DNA of 64,000 bases from Liolophura sinensis. Its lineage: Eukaryota; Mollusca; Polyplacophora; Chitonida; Chitonidae. Numbering within the stretch: position 1 is the stretch's first letter; the number at the start of each line of letters is the position of its first letter. Location of the stretch: contig NC_088303.1 of assembly GCF_032854445.1 (NCBI RefSeq), forward strand, positions 25,585,265 to 25,649,264, in the 5' to 3' direction. Below the pieces are notes generated by a model. It worked only from the letters and a program-made list of their open reading frames with translations, was not told the origin of the DNA and searched no databases. The position numbers were made by a program, and so were the translations under genes. Below, one piece after another: positions 11,754 to 23,014 of the stretch.

Positions 11754-14700
11754 ATGGCTTTACCTTACGTAAACATCATCACCTCCGTGCTGCTCGTATT
11801 GTTATTCACATCAGCACACAGTACGTCGAACAGAATTTCAAGTGTTCAAGAAAAGTTGGAAAGCTTCGACAACTCTCAGCAGAAAATCATAAGTACGCTG
11901 TTTAACTTGACGGAGAATCAACACGTGCAGAACGACCACAATTTCATCTTTCCGCCACTGTTCTGGAAAAAGAAAAAAGGAGTGTACGAAAGTGATGTCA
12001 AACTCAACTTCCATGGCGACCCAACACTGGCAGCGATGAGAGATAGCTTCAAAGTGTTCGATAACAACATGTTTGCCACAGCATGGATTACTTCTTGTTT
12101 GATCGAAGCCTACGAATACGGCGAAGCCCCAAAACCCTCTGATGCATTGATTTCTATATCGCTTGAAGCACTTGGCGATTTTCATGACAGAAATTCACCC
12201 CAGCAACCAAATGCCATCATGACGTTTTGGCCGGAGGCCTACAATGCTTCGTCGTCGTCATGGGAGAGTACTCCGGATAATCTGTTGGCACTTTTTAAGA
12301 TGGCCGATTATTTGCCGTGGAGCATTCTGGAGAAGATTCTGACCTTCCTCGGTTTCTCAGAAGAAGCAAAATACATTAAAGAGCTCTTGGATTCCAGGTC
12401 ATTATCACCTATCGATTAAAATATATTGGTTATAATCATTACATATAAAAACAGGATGCCTGTTGTTCAAAGTGCTATTTCACGGCCAAGCAGCTTCAGA
12501 TTTATTTCCTTTTTCGTAATAAAATTAACAGCTGAACACCATTTGCTGCCCAACAACCTTAAAATAAATGTGACATCTTTCTGGGGCAGAGTCTACAAAC
12601 AGTTAAGTGTTTTTTACCGGCATCTGTTATTAGCTGCGTTAATGTTGTTAAGGGCCTCTGTGACCTGGTAAGTTCAGATGGTCGTGGGTTTGCTTGGGGT
12701 TCTCCACTGTAATGCTGGCCGTCGTTCGTATCAGTGAAATACTCTTCAGTACGGCGTAAAACACCAATAAAATAAATCAATAAATTAATGAAGGTTGTTA
12801 AATGGCTAAGTGATAGGAGAGCACACATCTGCTTCAAGGTGGGGTATTCCGTGTATAGCCAAAATATATTTCAAACCTACGTCAAATTGCAAACTAATTC
12901 TATTGTATTTTAGGGCAGCTTACCTCAAGGCCTTTCAGATCACTCCAGATTTTGACGACACCTTTGTTAACCTTGGACTAGGTTCGCTGCTGTTTCAATA
13001 TACGAGTGACTTTCCCTCCTCTCACACATTGTGGCGTCGTCAGAACACAAATCTAGACAGCATTTGGACCGCTCTCAAGAAGTTTGCTTACAGACCGTTT
13101 TCCGGTGACCGCGACGTAAACACAATCGACCCAAGGACATACTTCTACATCCGCGGCTTTCTGGAACAGGCCAATGACACGGGGAGAGATGTGGCCCTCA
13201 TTCCCACCTGGGTAGGTGCTGGTTTACTTAGCCAGGTATAGAGCAAAGACTTTAATAAGTGGTTCAAGCCTTTCAGACTTCAATCTCACTTGTTTTTGTT
13301 CGTATTATTATTATTATTATTATTATTATTCTCGTCAATTTTACGATACATTTTATGAGATGACAAATGGTACATAACTGAAACTTTTTATATTTTGGAA
13401 ACGTTTCATCGCGTGACTTGGAGGCCATATCGGATGTTATAAGATCTTCTTCTCCAGAACAGCTGATGTGACCGAGATGAAAATTTAACTGCAGTCGCAT
13501 GAAACCTTGGCACATTCAGGGCGAGATTGCGTATTTTCTCCGTTACAATTATACAAGCATGCTACTGGATAAAAATATCATGCAAACAAAATATTCGTTT
13601 TTTGCTAATAATTTCTGAACTTCCACAGATGATGTCCGGCAAATAGTCCTATATAATGCAGTTTTGGTCGTTGATTTCGAAAATACAATTTCTGCAAAAC
13701 GGGAGGTGACGTCTATAAAACCTAAAATGGGTATCAACAAAGTTAGCGACGCAATTTTAAGGCCTAACATCATCCACAGACAAAGAGCAAATTTTACCTA
13801 ACCGGAGGTGACGTCAGGAAACCGGAAATAGTACATGCCAAAAATCGCCATTTTAAAATTTATCTAAATTAAACAACTGCAGCTAAGAAGACCTAACGGC
13901 AATGCATGAAACTGGGGGATGTTCTACACCTCGAGATGGCCTTTGACGAGTGAAAAGCTAGGTGACCTGAGTCACGTGATTTGGCGGCTATTTTGTGTTA
14001 CAGTGAAAACGTTTGACAGTCATTTTCCTCAAAACCCAACGTTCCACTTACTTAAAATTTAGCACACATAACAAACGCTCTATGGCGGCTATTTGGACAG
14101 AAAAAGGATGCAATATGCTTGCAAATTAGGTTTTAACTTATACATATGAAGTGACATCATGTGAAAACGAAAAATTTGAAGATTCTTAGCATGTTACCTG
14201 ACACGGTTTGACGCCCTGATGACGAATCCGGTTTATTTTGTCCTGCTATGTATGTTTGTGGCAAATTGCTATCAAAAATCCGAAAAAAGCCCAATTTACC
14301 CCATTTTGCAGGCCATGTGACAGAAAACTGTCATAGCTGTAAAGCTGATAATTGCTGTGTATAAAGGGCTATACATGTACTGTATGGAGTTGAAAATCTT
14401 GACCTGTGTCAAAAACTACAGGACATGCACGTTTTCGAATAATGGCGAAAGGTAAATTTACCAAATTTGGCACATAATACATGCTATATAGTGAGTAAGT
14501 GAGTGCTTGGGGTTTAACGTCGTACTTAACAACTTTTCAGTCATATGACTACGATGCTATGAAGTGTAAAACAATATATGGATGGCTATGGAGAATATGT
14601 ACACTTTCAAACTGAGTTCGTTATGTAGTAATACATAATCACACAATTCAATTAACTGGAAGTGACGCCCCATAGGCAGGAATTATCGACTTGAACCAAG

Positions 14701-17700
14701 GCATCGCTGCTTTAGCAGCTATATTTATTGTTGCTAGGACAGACTGTTTTAAATAATAATGAATAAATTAAAGCGTTTATTCATTAATTTAAATGTACAT
14801 GTACATTTTGGAATGTATCAGCAGTGATGCGGGAGCGCATCAGCAAATTTCGCTCGAATGCATTTCGCAGAAAATAAATGGAACCAGCCTATTAATAACC
14901 AATATTATATATGAATTTACAGGAAAATCGAATCAATAAAAATTTAATTTTTTGGAAGGTTCAAGATCTGGCGGGTAACAGAAATATGAGCCAGAGGAAC
15001 GTTGCCATGCCGTTTAACATCAACAATGTAGACGCTACTGTGTCCGCTAACGCCATATTTGGTATCACAGCTGCTGCAGTTGGAGGACTCATTAATGACA
15101 GTGTACTTAATGACCCCGACATTCAGGTAAAGTTAACTCTCTTTTGTTCCGAGTTTTAAACGATACCGAATATGTTTATGACTGATACTTTTTACAGCTC
15201 TCTTTCTTACAAACTGTTAAGTTTCCGTCTGATTTCAAATAACTGTTTTGAAATGATAGGTCACATATTTTTCCCACAATAGCCTTCGTATTTGACTGAA
15301 AATAAATGCAATGAGGATAACTTTGCTCATTTATTTATCATAACTTACTTGGCTGGGGTCAGTCTAACCAAGCTTCTTGCCAAGTAGCTGACAAACCATG
15401 TGTAGTAGTAGCAATGTTGATAACTATTCGGTGGGAGGTGTATTTAAACATCTGACATGTTCATCATGGGTATTTTGTGGGCACCACGTTGGGTTTATGA
15501 GGGCACCCCACCTGTTGGTAGTTATCACACCTGGCCGTGGGCTTGTCAAAGCCCCATACCTGTGCTTACGAGAATACCACACGTGTGTTTGTGAACGCAC
15601 AACATCTGTACTTGTGAGAGCACAATACCTAGTTGAAAGAGGCCTACAGATGTGCTTGTTAGGAAAGTGACTTGGTTTGTGAGAGCCCTACAGCTGACAT
15701 GTGAGGACACCACAACCGGTGAAATATTCCTCTCGATTTATGACTTGCTTCTGTGGATGCAAAGGTGAACGTTTTCTCACACGCAAGGGTAAGGGTACAT
15801 ACCTATAGCAAATATTTTTGTAAAAGTATATTCAGTGTTGTCTAATCTTCATGCAGTAGGTTTATTGAATAATAATATTGTCAGTGACGCCGTCAGTCTC
15901 CAATGCCATTGTCGTGTGAATTCTTATACGTTTTTAAATATAAATGTGTGAGAAACTATACATGAGTCTAATTACTCAACATTATGACGCACAGAAAATC
16001 TACCTGAACACTTCAGCCATGTTGGTTTGGGAGATCGAGCATGACTTCGTGGGGCGGAGGGATTTGGCCTTGACATACTACCCGTCTCTCATTGAATTCT
16101 ATTGGTTCGTGTCCAGAACATTTTCACTCCTCCAGCGCCAAGTACACAGGACACAGTCCGTACCGGAAGTAAGCTCCATTTCATTTACACGCTACCAAAG
16201 CATGTTATTTCCGGCCTAGACTAAGGTGTATATTTGTGCAGGATTAGATTGAACATAGTAGTTGTTTATGAATACAAGGTTTCTGTACCCCTTCTGTGGC
16301 CTAATGGTTAGATAGTCCGCCGTCAAGTCGGAAGAGCCGGGGTCAAACAGATAGGGTCGTACCAAAAACTTTAAAAACCATACATGCTGATGCCTTGCTT
16401 GGTGCTTATCACTGAAATGTTAGATCAAGGAAACAGTATTGGTCGGCACAGCATCAGTATTATGTGACTGGGTAGGATTGCCTGGTGTAGGCGGCATGGA
16501 CTCACCATGGCACATTAAGACGGTATTTATTTCGCACTGTGTTATGCTAATACCGTGAAAGGCAAAGCAAAAAAATAGTATTATTTATTTCAGAGAAAAC
16601 CAGTTAGGCTTTATCTTTATCTAACTTAGCTTCCGCCAATGGCAAAAGAGCTGCTTTCAATCAGCAACTATCAAAGAGAAACAGACGAGCTTTCCAAAAG
16701 AAATGAAACATCTCGGACCGCGATGTATAGCCAACACGAATTCATCACTCCAACCATTTTTAACGAAGCCTGGCTGGCAAGAAACAAGCTTGTTTGTTAT
16801 TGGTCTAATGAAAAAAATCTCACACCACGACAGATATATCCCAAAATATTGGAATGGGTGAATTTTATTGGACTGGCTGAGATTTTTCAAGCCCCCTTTA
16901 CGGCTTTTTATAGTTTTTGGAGAATCCGTAGAAAAACCTTTCATTCATAATTGATCAAACTAAGATGGTCCTTGAAAATTATGCAGTGAAGAAAATGTAA
17001 TCTTGCTCTTCTGCTGACAAAGCTAGTATTCATGTCTTATGACTAGTGAGTCCTAAAACAATCCACATTTATAAATGCGATGAAAACAGGATAAACTTTT
17101 GTAAAATCACTGTTTCCTCAGGTGCTAGTGTACAATATTGCAATTTTTTATAACCCATAACCCTGCGTCAAGGGTATATGTACAGATGGCATTAAGATTT
17201 TGATTTTTGACAGCCACTTGAAACTGTGCGACGGAACTTTGGTGTGGTCCTTCAAGATCATGTCACTAACGTTATCGTGAACCAAGCAAAAGAGGAAGGA
17301 AGCGAAATGGTGTATTTTGACGACTTTCTCGGGGATGGAGATTTTACAGATAATGGCGAACCCGAGGTAAAGACAATATGACATTCAATATTTGATGAAT
17401 TTACGATTTCTCGATATTTGTCACTCGAAACATTTTGCAGTAAATCATTTATTGTCACAGCCGGCAGTATGTGGTTTATTGGCGTATATCTTGAACATGA
17501 CTTATCCATTGATTGATTATGTGGCTGATTCATCTTTTATTGGCAATATTTCACATCATATAAATAAATGGATTCATGATTCTTATCGCGTTTGGAAGGG
17601 AAAAATTCAGAGGGTGGAGTTGTTCCATCCCATAATCCGTAATTCATCGTGTGGGTTGAAAATATTTCTGTGAATAAGGTAATAAACCATTTATGTAAGG

Positions 17701-18398
17701 ATTACAATGATACATGAGACTACAATGATACGTGGTTCTCACATGAGACTACAATGATACATGGCTCCCACACGACACTACAATGATACATAGTTCCCAC
17801 ATGAGACTACAATGATATATGGTTGCCACATGACACTACAATGGCACATGGTTCCCACATGACACTACAATGATAGGCCTACATGGTTCCCACGTGAGAC
17901 CACAATGGCACATGGTTCCCACATGATACTTCAATGACACTTGGTTCCCTCATGATACTGCAGTGATACATGGTTCCCACATTATACCGTAATGAATGAT
18001 TTACTGCACCATGTTGTGACTGGTAATATGTTTTTCAATGATACAGCATTCCCGCATGATACTGCAGTTAAAGATTCACTGTCCTTGGTTCTGATTGGTA
18101 ATGGATGAATGATTGAAGTTTTACGCCAAATTGGCAGTAATGTTGATGAAGTATATAGACTCCAATGGTAATAGCATTCAAACACAGTTCTGTAGTGAAT
18201 AATTCAATGTGTGTAAGCCGAAATAAACGTTTTATGGATAAGAATTTCCCATGTTTTAAAGGTAAGAGGTGAGGACCGAATCTTCACTACCGCTATGGCT
18301 GTTAACACATTGGTGAACACGTGGACGGTATTGGACTACGCCAAGGGGCAGACGGATCACGGGTGAGTCTATCAGTGTATATGGCCCAGTATCATTCG

Positions 18399-18437
<39 letters not shown>

Positions 18438-20266
18438 TCCATTTATTTATTTATTCATTCATTCATTCATTCATTCATTCATTTATTTATTTATTTATTT
18501 ATTGATTTATTTATTGATTTATTTATTTATTTATTTATTTGACTGGTGTTTTATCCCGTACTCAAGAATATTTCACCTATACGACGGCGATCGGCATTAT
18601 GGAGGGAGGAAACCGGGCAGAGCCCGGGGGAACTCACGATCATCCGCAGGTTGTTGTCAAACCTTTCCACTTACGGCCGGAGAGGAGGCCAGCACGAGAT
18701 GGACTTAAACTCACTTTAGTTGGCCCAAGTCATATCAAATCCGCTGTTAAATTCATCTGCACAAAACGACTCAGAGTTCATAGAGCGTTACTGTACACAG
18801 TTCAATGAGTGAACAGTGGTGTTGCCTTAATTTCAGCAACCAGGACACGCCATGTGCCAGTTCAAATCCGGCCTTGGACATGAAACTTTCAGATTTCTCT
18901 AGTGTGTTAAAGAACAATTAAATGAATAAAGAAATAAATCCATACACTATTCCACCAATGCACCAAACACCGATATCCCAAACCATGTATCTCCCTAAAA
19001 GTTGTGATCAATCTTTTCACAGTGCGGCCTTACGTTTCGAGAATTTTTTAGATTCTTGATCAAACGTGGCCTGACCCACGTCGAATACTTGTCGTATAAC
19101 AGCTGATAAACAAAATGTATGTCCTACTTTCCTAACTAAAATTTTGTTTACTTTGTTTATCTTTTACTCTTATACTGTTGTTCCTTTTTGTAGAAGTTCC
19201 GGCAGTTGTCCGGGATATTGTGAAGAAGGCAACACTGTGGTTGACTGAGAATGCCACGAGTGGAAAATATAAACCCTGGAATGCTTTCTTTTCGGGCTCT
19301 GTCAAGGGTGATGATGTAAGTTGATTAACACAATTAACCTTTTGACAACAGCTGGCCTTAATTATACATCTGTGTCTAAATTGAACGGCCGCTGCAGTGA
19401 AATAACTTTGATTTTGATCATTTTAACTGATTAATAGTAAAACATTTAGTGTTCTTCAAATTTGAGAGATACACGACAGCTTCATTCTCTCGGATTAATC
19501 ATTCTGGATTACATATATGTTCTACTCTTTCACTGGCAAATTTTGCCATGTTATAACTTCTGTATCCAAGGTGGAAGGGGATATGTTGCGGTACCATATG
19601 GGGAGTATAGATATAAGAAAAACAAGAAAACTTTCTCAAGTTTCTTTATCATTATATTCCAGCTGCAGTTTCGAACTTTAGTTCTCGCCAGGGATACCAG
19701 TAATGTTACTCTGTGACCAAGTTGTTAGTTCACGCTGGTTTCCTCGTCGGTCCTATACGTGTGGGAACGTCTTCCAGCAAAATGTGGATGGTCGTGGGTT
19801 TCATCCGAGTTCTGTCCGGTTTCCTACCACCATATAATGCTGACCGCCACCGTAAAGATGGCGTAAATATATATGTGCGCAAAACACCAATAAAAATAAA
19901 TAAATAAATGATATTGGTGTGTACAGTGGTTGTCCTTGCTTTCAGACTCTTCCAATCTGGTATCCATTCAACCGTTTCGAGTATCTGAATGGCACGAAAA
20001 TCCCTCTGAACGCTACCATTTTTTCTAAAGACGTTCTTATCGGGTTTGAAGGGATAGTGTCGGAAGATAAATATCAGGTAATGCTCAACCAGACTCGCTT
20101 CGGAAGACGAACGCCAATGGTTTTTAAGGGTTTCAACTCTGGCAACAATTCCTTTCCCTTCTGGTGCTCTGAAGCATATACTTACGCCACCACCATGCTG
20201 GCTTTGGCCCAAACCATCTCCGTGGCGTCACCAGGTCCTGAGTCCAACGTCATTCCTACGCTTTGA
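11754..20266 (+). CDS. Gene B: secreted family member, eight exons, exon 6 shortened
   Basis: Exons are 11754-12397, 12914-13211, 14959-15126, 15995-16168, 17214-17366, 18262-18362, 19194-19315 and 19946-20266. The first five are intact and give a signal peptide (MALPYVNIITSVLLVLL..) and the full set of family blocks, including FPPLFWKKKKG, PDFDDTFVNLGLG and FDDFLGDGD. Exon 6 is 101 nt instead of 106: five bases (atcat) present in units 2 and 3 after GGGCAGAC are missing. This shifts exon 7 out of frame and leads to an early stop. Without that change the protein would be about 661 residues. The loss is not at a homopolymer, so it may be a true lesion. Exon 8 is clean. The gene may be a recent pseudogene, a truncated allele or an assembly error. 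Function is unknown, as for gene A. Confidence 0.75.
12651..12786 (+). mobile_element. SINE fragment (family 1) in gene B intron 1
   Basis: The core 'gatggtcgtgggttt', 'gtaatgctggccgtcg', 'gtgaaatactcttcagtacg' and the 'aaaacaccaataaaataaat' tail are present. Orthologous copies occur at 24887-25021 and 37113-37248, so insertion predates the duplications. Confidence 0.75.
13302..13332. repeat. (TTA)n microsatellite, unit 1
   Basis: A pure ATT/TTA run in intron 2. Unit 2 has a longer interrupted version (25541-25598). Unit 3 has almost none (near 37769), so the tract has expanded since the copies split. Confidence 0.8.
14491..14566 (+). mobile_element. SINE-like fragment (family 2) in intron 2, unit 1
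   Basis: The segment 'gtgagtaagtgagtgcttgg' followed by 'ggtttaacgtcgtacttaac' and 'ttttcagtcatatgactacg' resembles a dispersed repeat I recall from molluscan genomes. Unit 2 has the same copy at 26754-26829; unit 3 lacks it. Confidence 0.5.
16290..16530 (+). mobile_element. tRNA-derived SINE (family 3) in intron 4, unit 1
   Basis: The head 'tgtggcctaatggttagata' has a box A match (TGGCCTAATGG), followed by a tRNA-like 'gccgtcaagtcggaagagcc' and a degenerate box B. The body contains 'gatcaaggaaacagtattgg' and 'cagtattatgtgactgggta'. The matching copy in unit 2 is at 28519-28758. Unit 3 keeps only a shortened remnant at about 40610-40770. Confidence 0.65.
17397..17683. other. About 290-bp segment present in units 1 and 2 only (intron 5)
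   Basis: Between 'gatgaatttacg' and 'gattacaatgatac', units 1 and 2 carry about 290 bp that unit 3 replaces with about 11 bp (near 41655). No terminal repeats or target duplication could be seen. It may be an insertion in one lineage or a loss in unit 3. Confidence 0.55.
17690..17985. repeat. 29-bp minisatellite in intron 5, unit 1
   Basis: About ten copies of a 29-bp unit with the consensus 'actacaatgatacatggttc' plus 'ccacatgag'. Units 2 (29918-30213) and 3 (41665-41875, shorter) carry the same array. Confidence 0.8.
18401..18726 (-). mobile_element. SINE (family 1) with long (TTTA)n tail in intron 6, unit 1
   Basis: On the minus strand the core is followed by an (AAAT)n tail with ATGA variants, about 140 bp long. 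The head is cut at 'ccaactaaag'. Orthologous copies are at 30632-30946 and 42281-42480, with the tail strongly contracted in unit 3. The insertion starts about 40 bp after exon 6. Confidence 0.8.
19725..19909 (+). mobile_element. SINE (family 1) in intron 7, unit 1
   Basis: The copy has 'tggtttcctcgtcggtccta', the 'gatggtcgtgggtttcatcc' core and an 'aaaacaccaataaaaataaa' tail. It ends 36 bp before exon 8. Copies in units 2 and 3 are at 31938-32130 and 43293-43513. Confidence 0.75.
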
Positions 20267-20313
20267 CCCATTAAAATCAAACTGTAGATGCACTTGTAAA
20301 GGAATAATGCGGG

Positions 20314-20319
20314 AATAAA
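20314..20319 (+). terminator. Polyadenylation signal of gene B
   Basis: AATAAA lies 48 bp after the stop. The same signal is kept in units 2 (32533) and 3 (43924). Confidence 0.5.
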
Positions 20320-21563
20320 CAAAGCAAATATGGCAACTTAACTGAATGTTGAACAGTTTTTGCTATGCGTATTGCTTGGATCAGCTTAAGTCGTGCAAGA
20401 AGGTAACTTTTTCAACTTTCATATATCTGAATAAATTTTAATTTCTATGCTTAGAGCGTTTCCTTAGACAGTCTGTTATCCTGTGAAAAAAATCTGGGTT
20501 TCCTCTTTTTCGGTGGAGCAGATATGGGGAATGCTTTGTCGTAATTGATTTCTGTGTGCACCTTGCTCACCATTCATACATTCTCATGACGAATGGACAT
20601 GTGGTCAAATTTTAGGTTTTCTTGTTCCAATGTACTGTGCGAGGCAGGCCCTCGCTGACTCAGATGGTTCATAGAGCCAAGGCTGCCAGCCACTATCAGG
20701 CCCTTGACCAATAAAATTGTGTGTTCGGTTCCAGCTTTACCTGATAGGGCTGTGGCTTAATTCAAAGTAATATGCCTCAAATGAAAGGTGCCAATGAACA
20801 GGACTACAAGTGATTCAAATTATTTCTGTTTTACATTTGTCCAGATTAAGGGATTCAAGAAAAAACTACGCCTTTTTCTAAGGTGGGTTTTTCACATCAT
20901 TTTGACCGCCTTAAATCCATTTTATAAAAAAATATCAGAATGATCAAAAGGTATTTCATAAAAGATGATTTTACAAATGATCTTTCAAAATGTTCCGTAG
21001 GCAAATGAGAGAAAATGAAGAAAAATGATGTGACGTCCAAAAAGGCCACCGTATAAAAATTATTCTATTATAAATGCATTTTATGGCGAATAAAAATTCT
21101 AAAAACTGAAGGAAAATAGTTTTGGGTACAGTTTTACAACACTTCGAATGTCATTGGCTTGGTTTAATGTCACATGGTTTCCACCAGACTTAAACCTAAC
21201 GGCCGTCATTTAAGTGAATAAGTTCAAAACCACAAAAGCTGTGACACACCCCGAATTTACATTCCGTGTCGTCCTGTACTCAGACCCCTTCCTAACGGCA
21301 TGACTCATGTTAACAGATATACGACTAGTTAAAAGATCTTAGAATGTAAAAAACAAATGGACGGACGGCGTCTAAAATGCTAGAAGACGGTGTTGAACAG
21401 CGATGAGATACATAAATAAATAGTATACAAGAACGAAGACAAATCTCCGGAGCGCATGTTCAAAATGCACGCTGTATTGGTGTAGCTGTATTGTATGCTT
21501 AACAAGAATATAAACCCACGAAGCAATTTTATATTGTTTTATCTCAATATTAAATACCGTGTT

Positions 21564-21873
21564 AATTCAACAATAAGGGTAAGTATTCATTATGACTTGT
21601 GGCTTCAATTTCCACCAGATTTTCACATTGTAAGGCGTGAAATCCAGGATCTATGTCAATTTGAAATCGAGTGGTCGGTAATCACAGTTCACAGCCTTCA
21701 ATACCGAATGTGTCCACCATTAGCATCAAGAAGAGCGTGTACTGTTACCAACCACTACGGACCACTTTGTTTTCACGCTGCCAATAGCTCTTGGATTATT
21801 GCCCTAAAATGCGAAAATCTGGTGGAAACTGAAGCCACAACTGATAATGAATACACACCCTAATTGTTGAGTT
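21564..21873. mobile_element. Foldback/MITE-like element, unit 1
   Basis: Terminal inverted repeats of about 65 bp pair well. The left arm reads 'caacaataagggt' then 'tattcattat' and 'ccaccagattttc'; the right arm is its complement ending 'aattgttga'. The core of about 180 bp has a smaller inverted repeat around 'ggtaatcacagt' and 'actgttaccaacc'. No transposase is encoded, so it is a non-autonomous DNA element. Target duplication could not be settled. The unit 2 copy is at 33783-34088. Confidence 0.7.
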
Positions 21874-21920
21874 ATATAATACGTGGAAGAAAAAAGTATA
21901 AAATTGCTTCGTGCATTTGT

Positions 21921-22048
21921 CTGCCTGCAACCTTCGGATGGTCGTGGGTTCCTCCGGGCTCTGTCCGGATTCCTCCCACTATAATGCCGGCAGTCATCTT
22001 ATAACTTAAGTGAAATGTTCTTAAGACCAATCAAATCAATAATTAAAC
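21921..22048 (+). mobile_element. SINE fragment (family 1), downstream of gene B
   Basis: It contains 'ggatggtcgtgggttcctcc', 'gggctctgtccgg' and 'ataatgccggcagtc', then a decayed 3' end 'aagaccaatcaaatcaataa'. The unit 2 copy is at 34137-34264. Confidence 0.7.
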
Positions 22049-22535
22049 ATCATGTCAAGCAGCGCTTTGTGACGTTTGATCACAATAAATTGACATATCC
22101 AGAATATTGGATCAACTTGAGAAAATTTTGTAAATAAGAGCTACGACTGTTTCATATAATAGATAGCGATCTCTCCCATGCGCGACAGCGAAATGTGACC
22201 ATTTTAGTTCTAAAAATAGTAGTAATAGGACTTCATGTGACTTTATTACTTTAACGTTCTTCATTAGTCAGCGCGTCCTCGCACAACTCACTTCCGGTTG
22301 TTGATTCCATCTTAGGCCAATAAAGAATATAAAATCCTAAAACATTCACGTTATTATCAATATATTTATATAACTTCTCTAATCACGTGGTATCTGAAAG
22401 AAAAGGTACCAGAAAGCCGTGCATCTGATCCAACTGATTGACGTTAGTTCCAATGTCGACGCGATCTAGTTTTTCGAGACAAAACATCAGTTCAGTTTTC
22501 TCAGGAATAGCGATCAGAGAAAAGGAAAAGAAGCC

Positions 22536-22856
22536 TTCTTCATTTCCGTGCTGTACAAACTCGATCATTTCCGTGCTGTACAACCTCGATCATCTCCGTG
22601 GTGTTCAACCTCGACCATTTCCGAGCTGTGCAACCTCGATCATTTCCGTGCTGTATAACCTCGAACATTTCCGTGGTGTTCAAGCTCGATCATTTCCTCG
22701 TTGTACAACCTCAATCATTTCTGTGCTGTACAATCTCGATTATTTCCGTGCTGTACAACCTCGATCAATTCTGTGCTGTACCACCTCGATCATTTCCGTG
22801 CTGTACAATCTCGATAATTTCGTTGCTGTACAACCTCGATTATTTCAGTGCATATA
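22536..22856. repeat. 25-bp minisatellite, unit 1
   Basis: About thirteen copies of a 25-bp unit containing 'tttccgtgctgtacaacctc' and 'gatca'. Unit 2 has the same array at 34752-35068. Unit 3 has about five copies at 44850-44975. Long open frames across it are an effect of the repeat. Confidence 0.85.
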
Positions 22857-22917
22857 ATTGCGTTTGAACGTGTTACACCTCACTGCGACTACATGTGCGA
22901 GCTGCAGATTCACACCT

Positions 22918-23014
22918 TCAGCATAATATAGCATCCAGCATAGCACCCAGCATAGCATAGCATCGAGTAAAACATGCCATAGAATATCATAGCATCAGGC
23001 ATAGCATAGCAACC
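22918..23014. repeat. AGCAT-type repeat at the unit 1/unit 2 junction
   Basis: An irregular array of 'agcatagcatc' and 'cagcatagcac' motifs ends exactly where the next unit begins. The same occurs at 35135-35230, and a longer array (45035-45205) closes unit 3. Confidence 0.8.

Larger units (their letters stand above)
10736..23014 (+). repeat. Tandem segmental duplication, unit 1 (about 12.3 kb)
   Basis: The unit starts at 'agctaagagacacc', shared by all three units, and ends in the AGCAT-type repeat. It carries gene B and its downstream DNA. From about 13.2 kb on it is almost identical to unit 2, while its first 1-2 kb differ from units 2 and 3 by many substitutions and a replaced stretch near 11200. 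Confidence 0.9.

Noticed and set aside
16290-16360. Possible functional tRNA gene
   Set aside because: The box A is good but box B is degenerate, the acceptor stem does not pair and a SINE body follows. It is a SINE head.
16639-16950. 103-codon frame in gene B intron 4 (also at 28867 in unit 2)
   Set aside because: It is open on both strands, has no recognisable domain and is broken in unit 3. The match between units 1 and 2 only reflects recent duplication.
19730-20212. 160-codon minus-strand frame over exon 8 (also at 31949 and 43400)
   Set aside because: It is the antisense of exon 8 plus the SINE in intron 7.
20640-20770. Possible further SINE fragment downstream of gene B
   Set aside because: The segment with 'tgtgtgttcggttccagc' looks box B-like, but no box A or repeated core could be seen in the window. 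Unit 3 lacks it.
22438-22867. Overlapping 139- and 89-codon frames downstream of gene B (also at 34654-35083)
   Set aside because: They run through the 25-bp minisatellite. Three frames of a 25-bp repeat give a 25-residue periodic peptide without any domain, and unit 3 has lost most of it.
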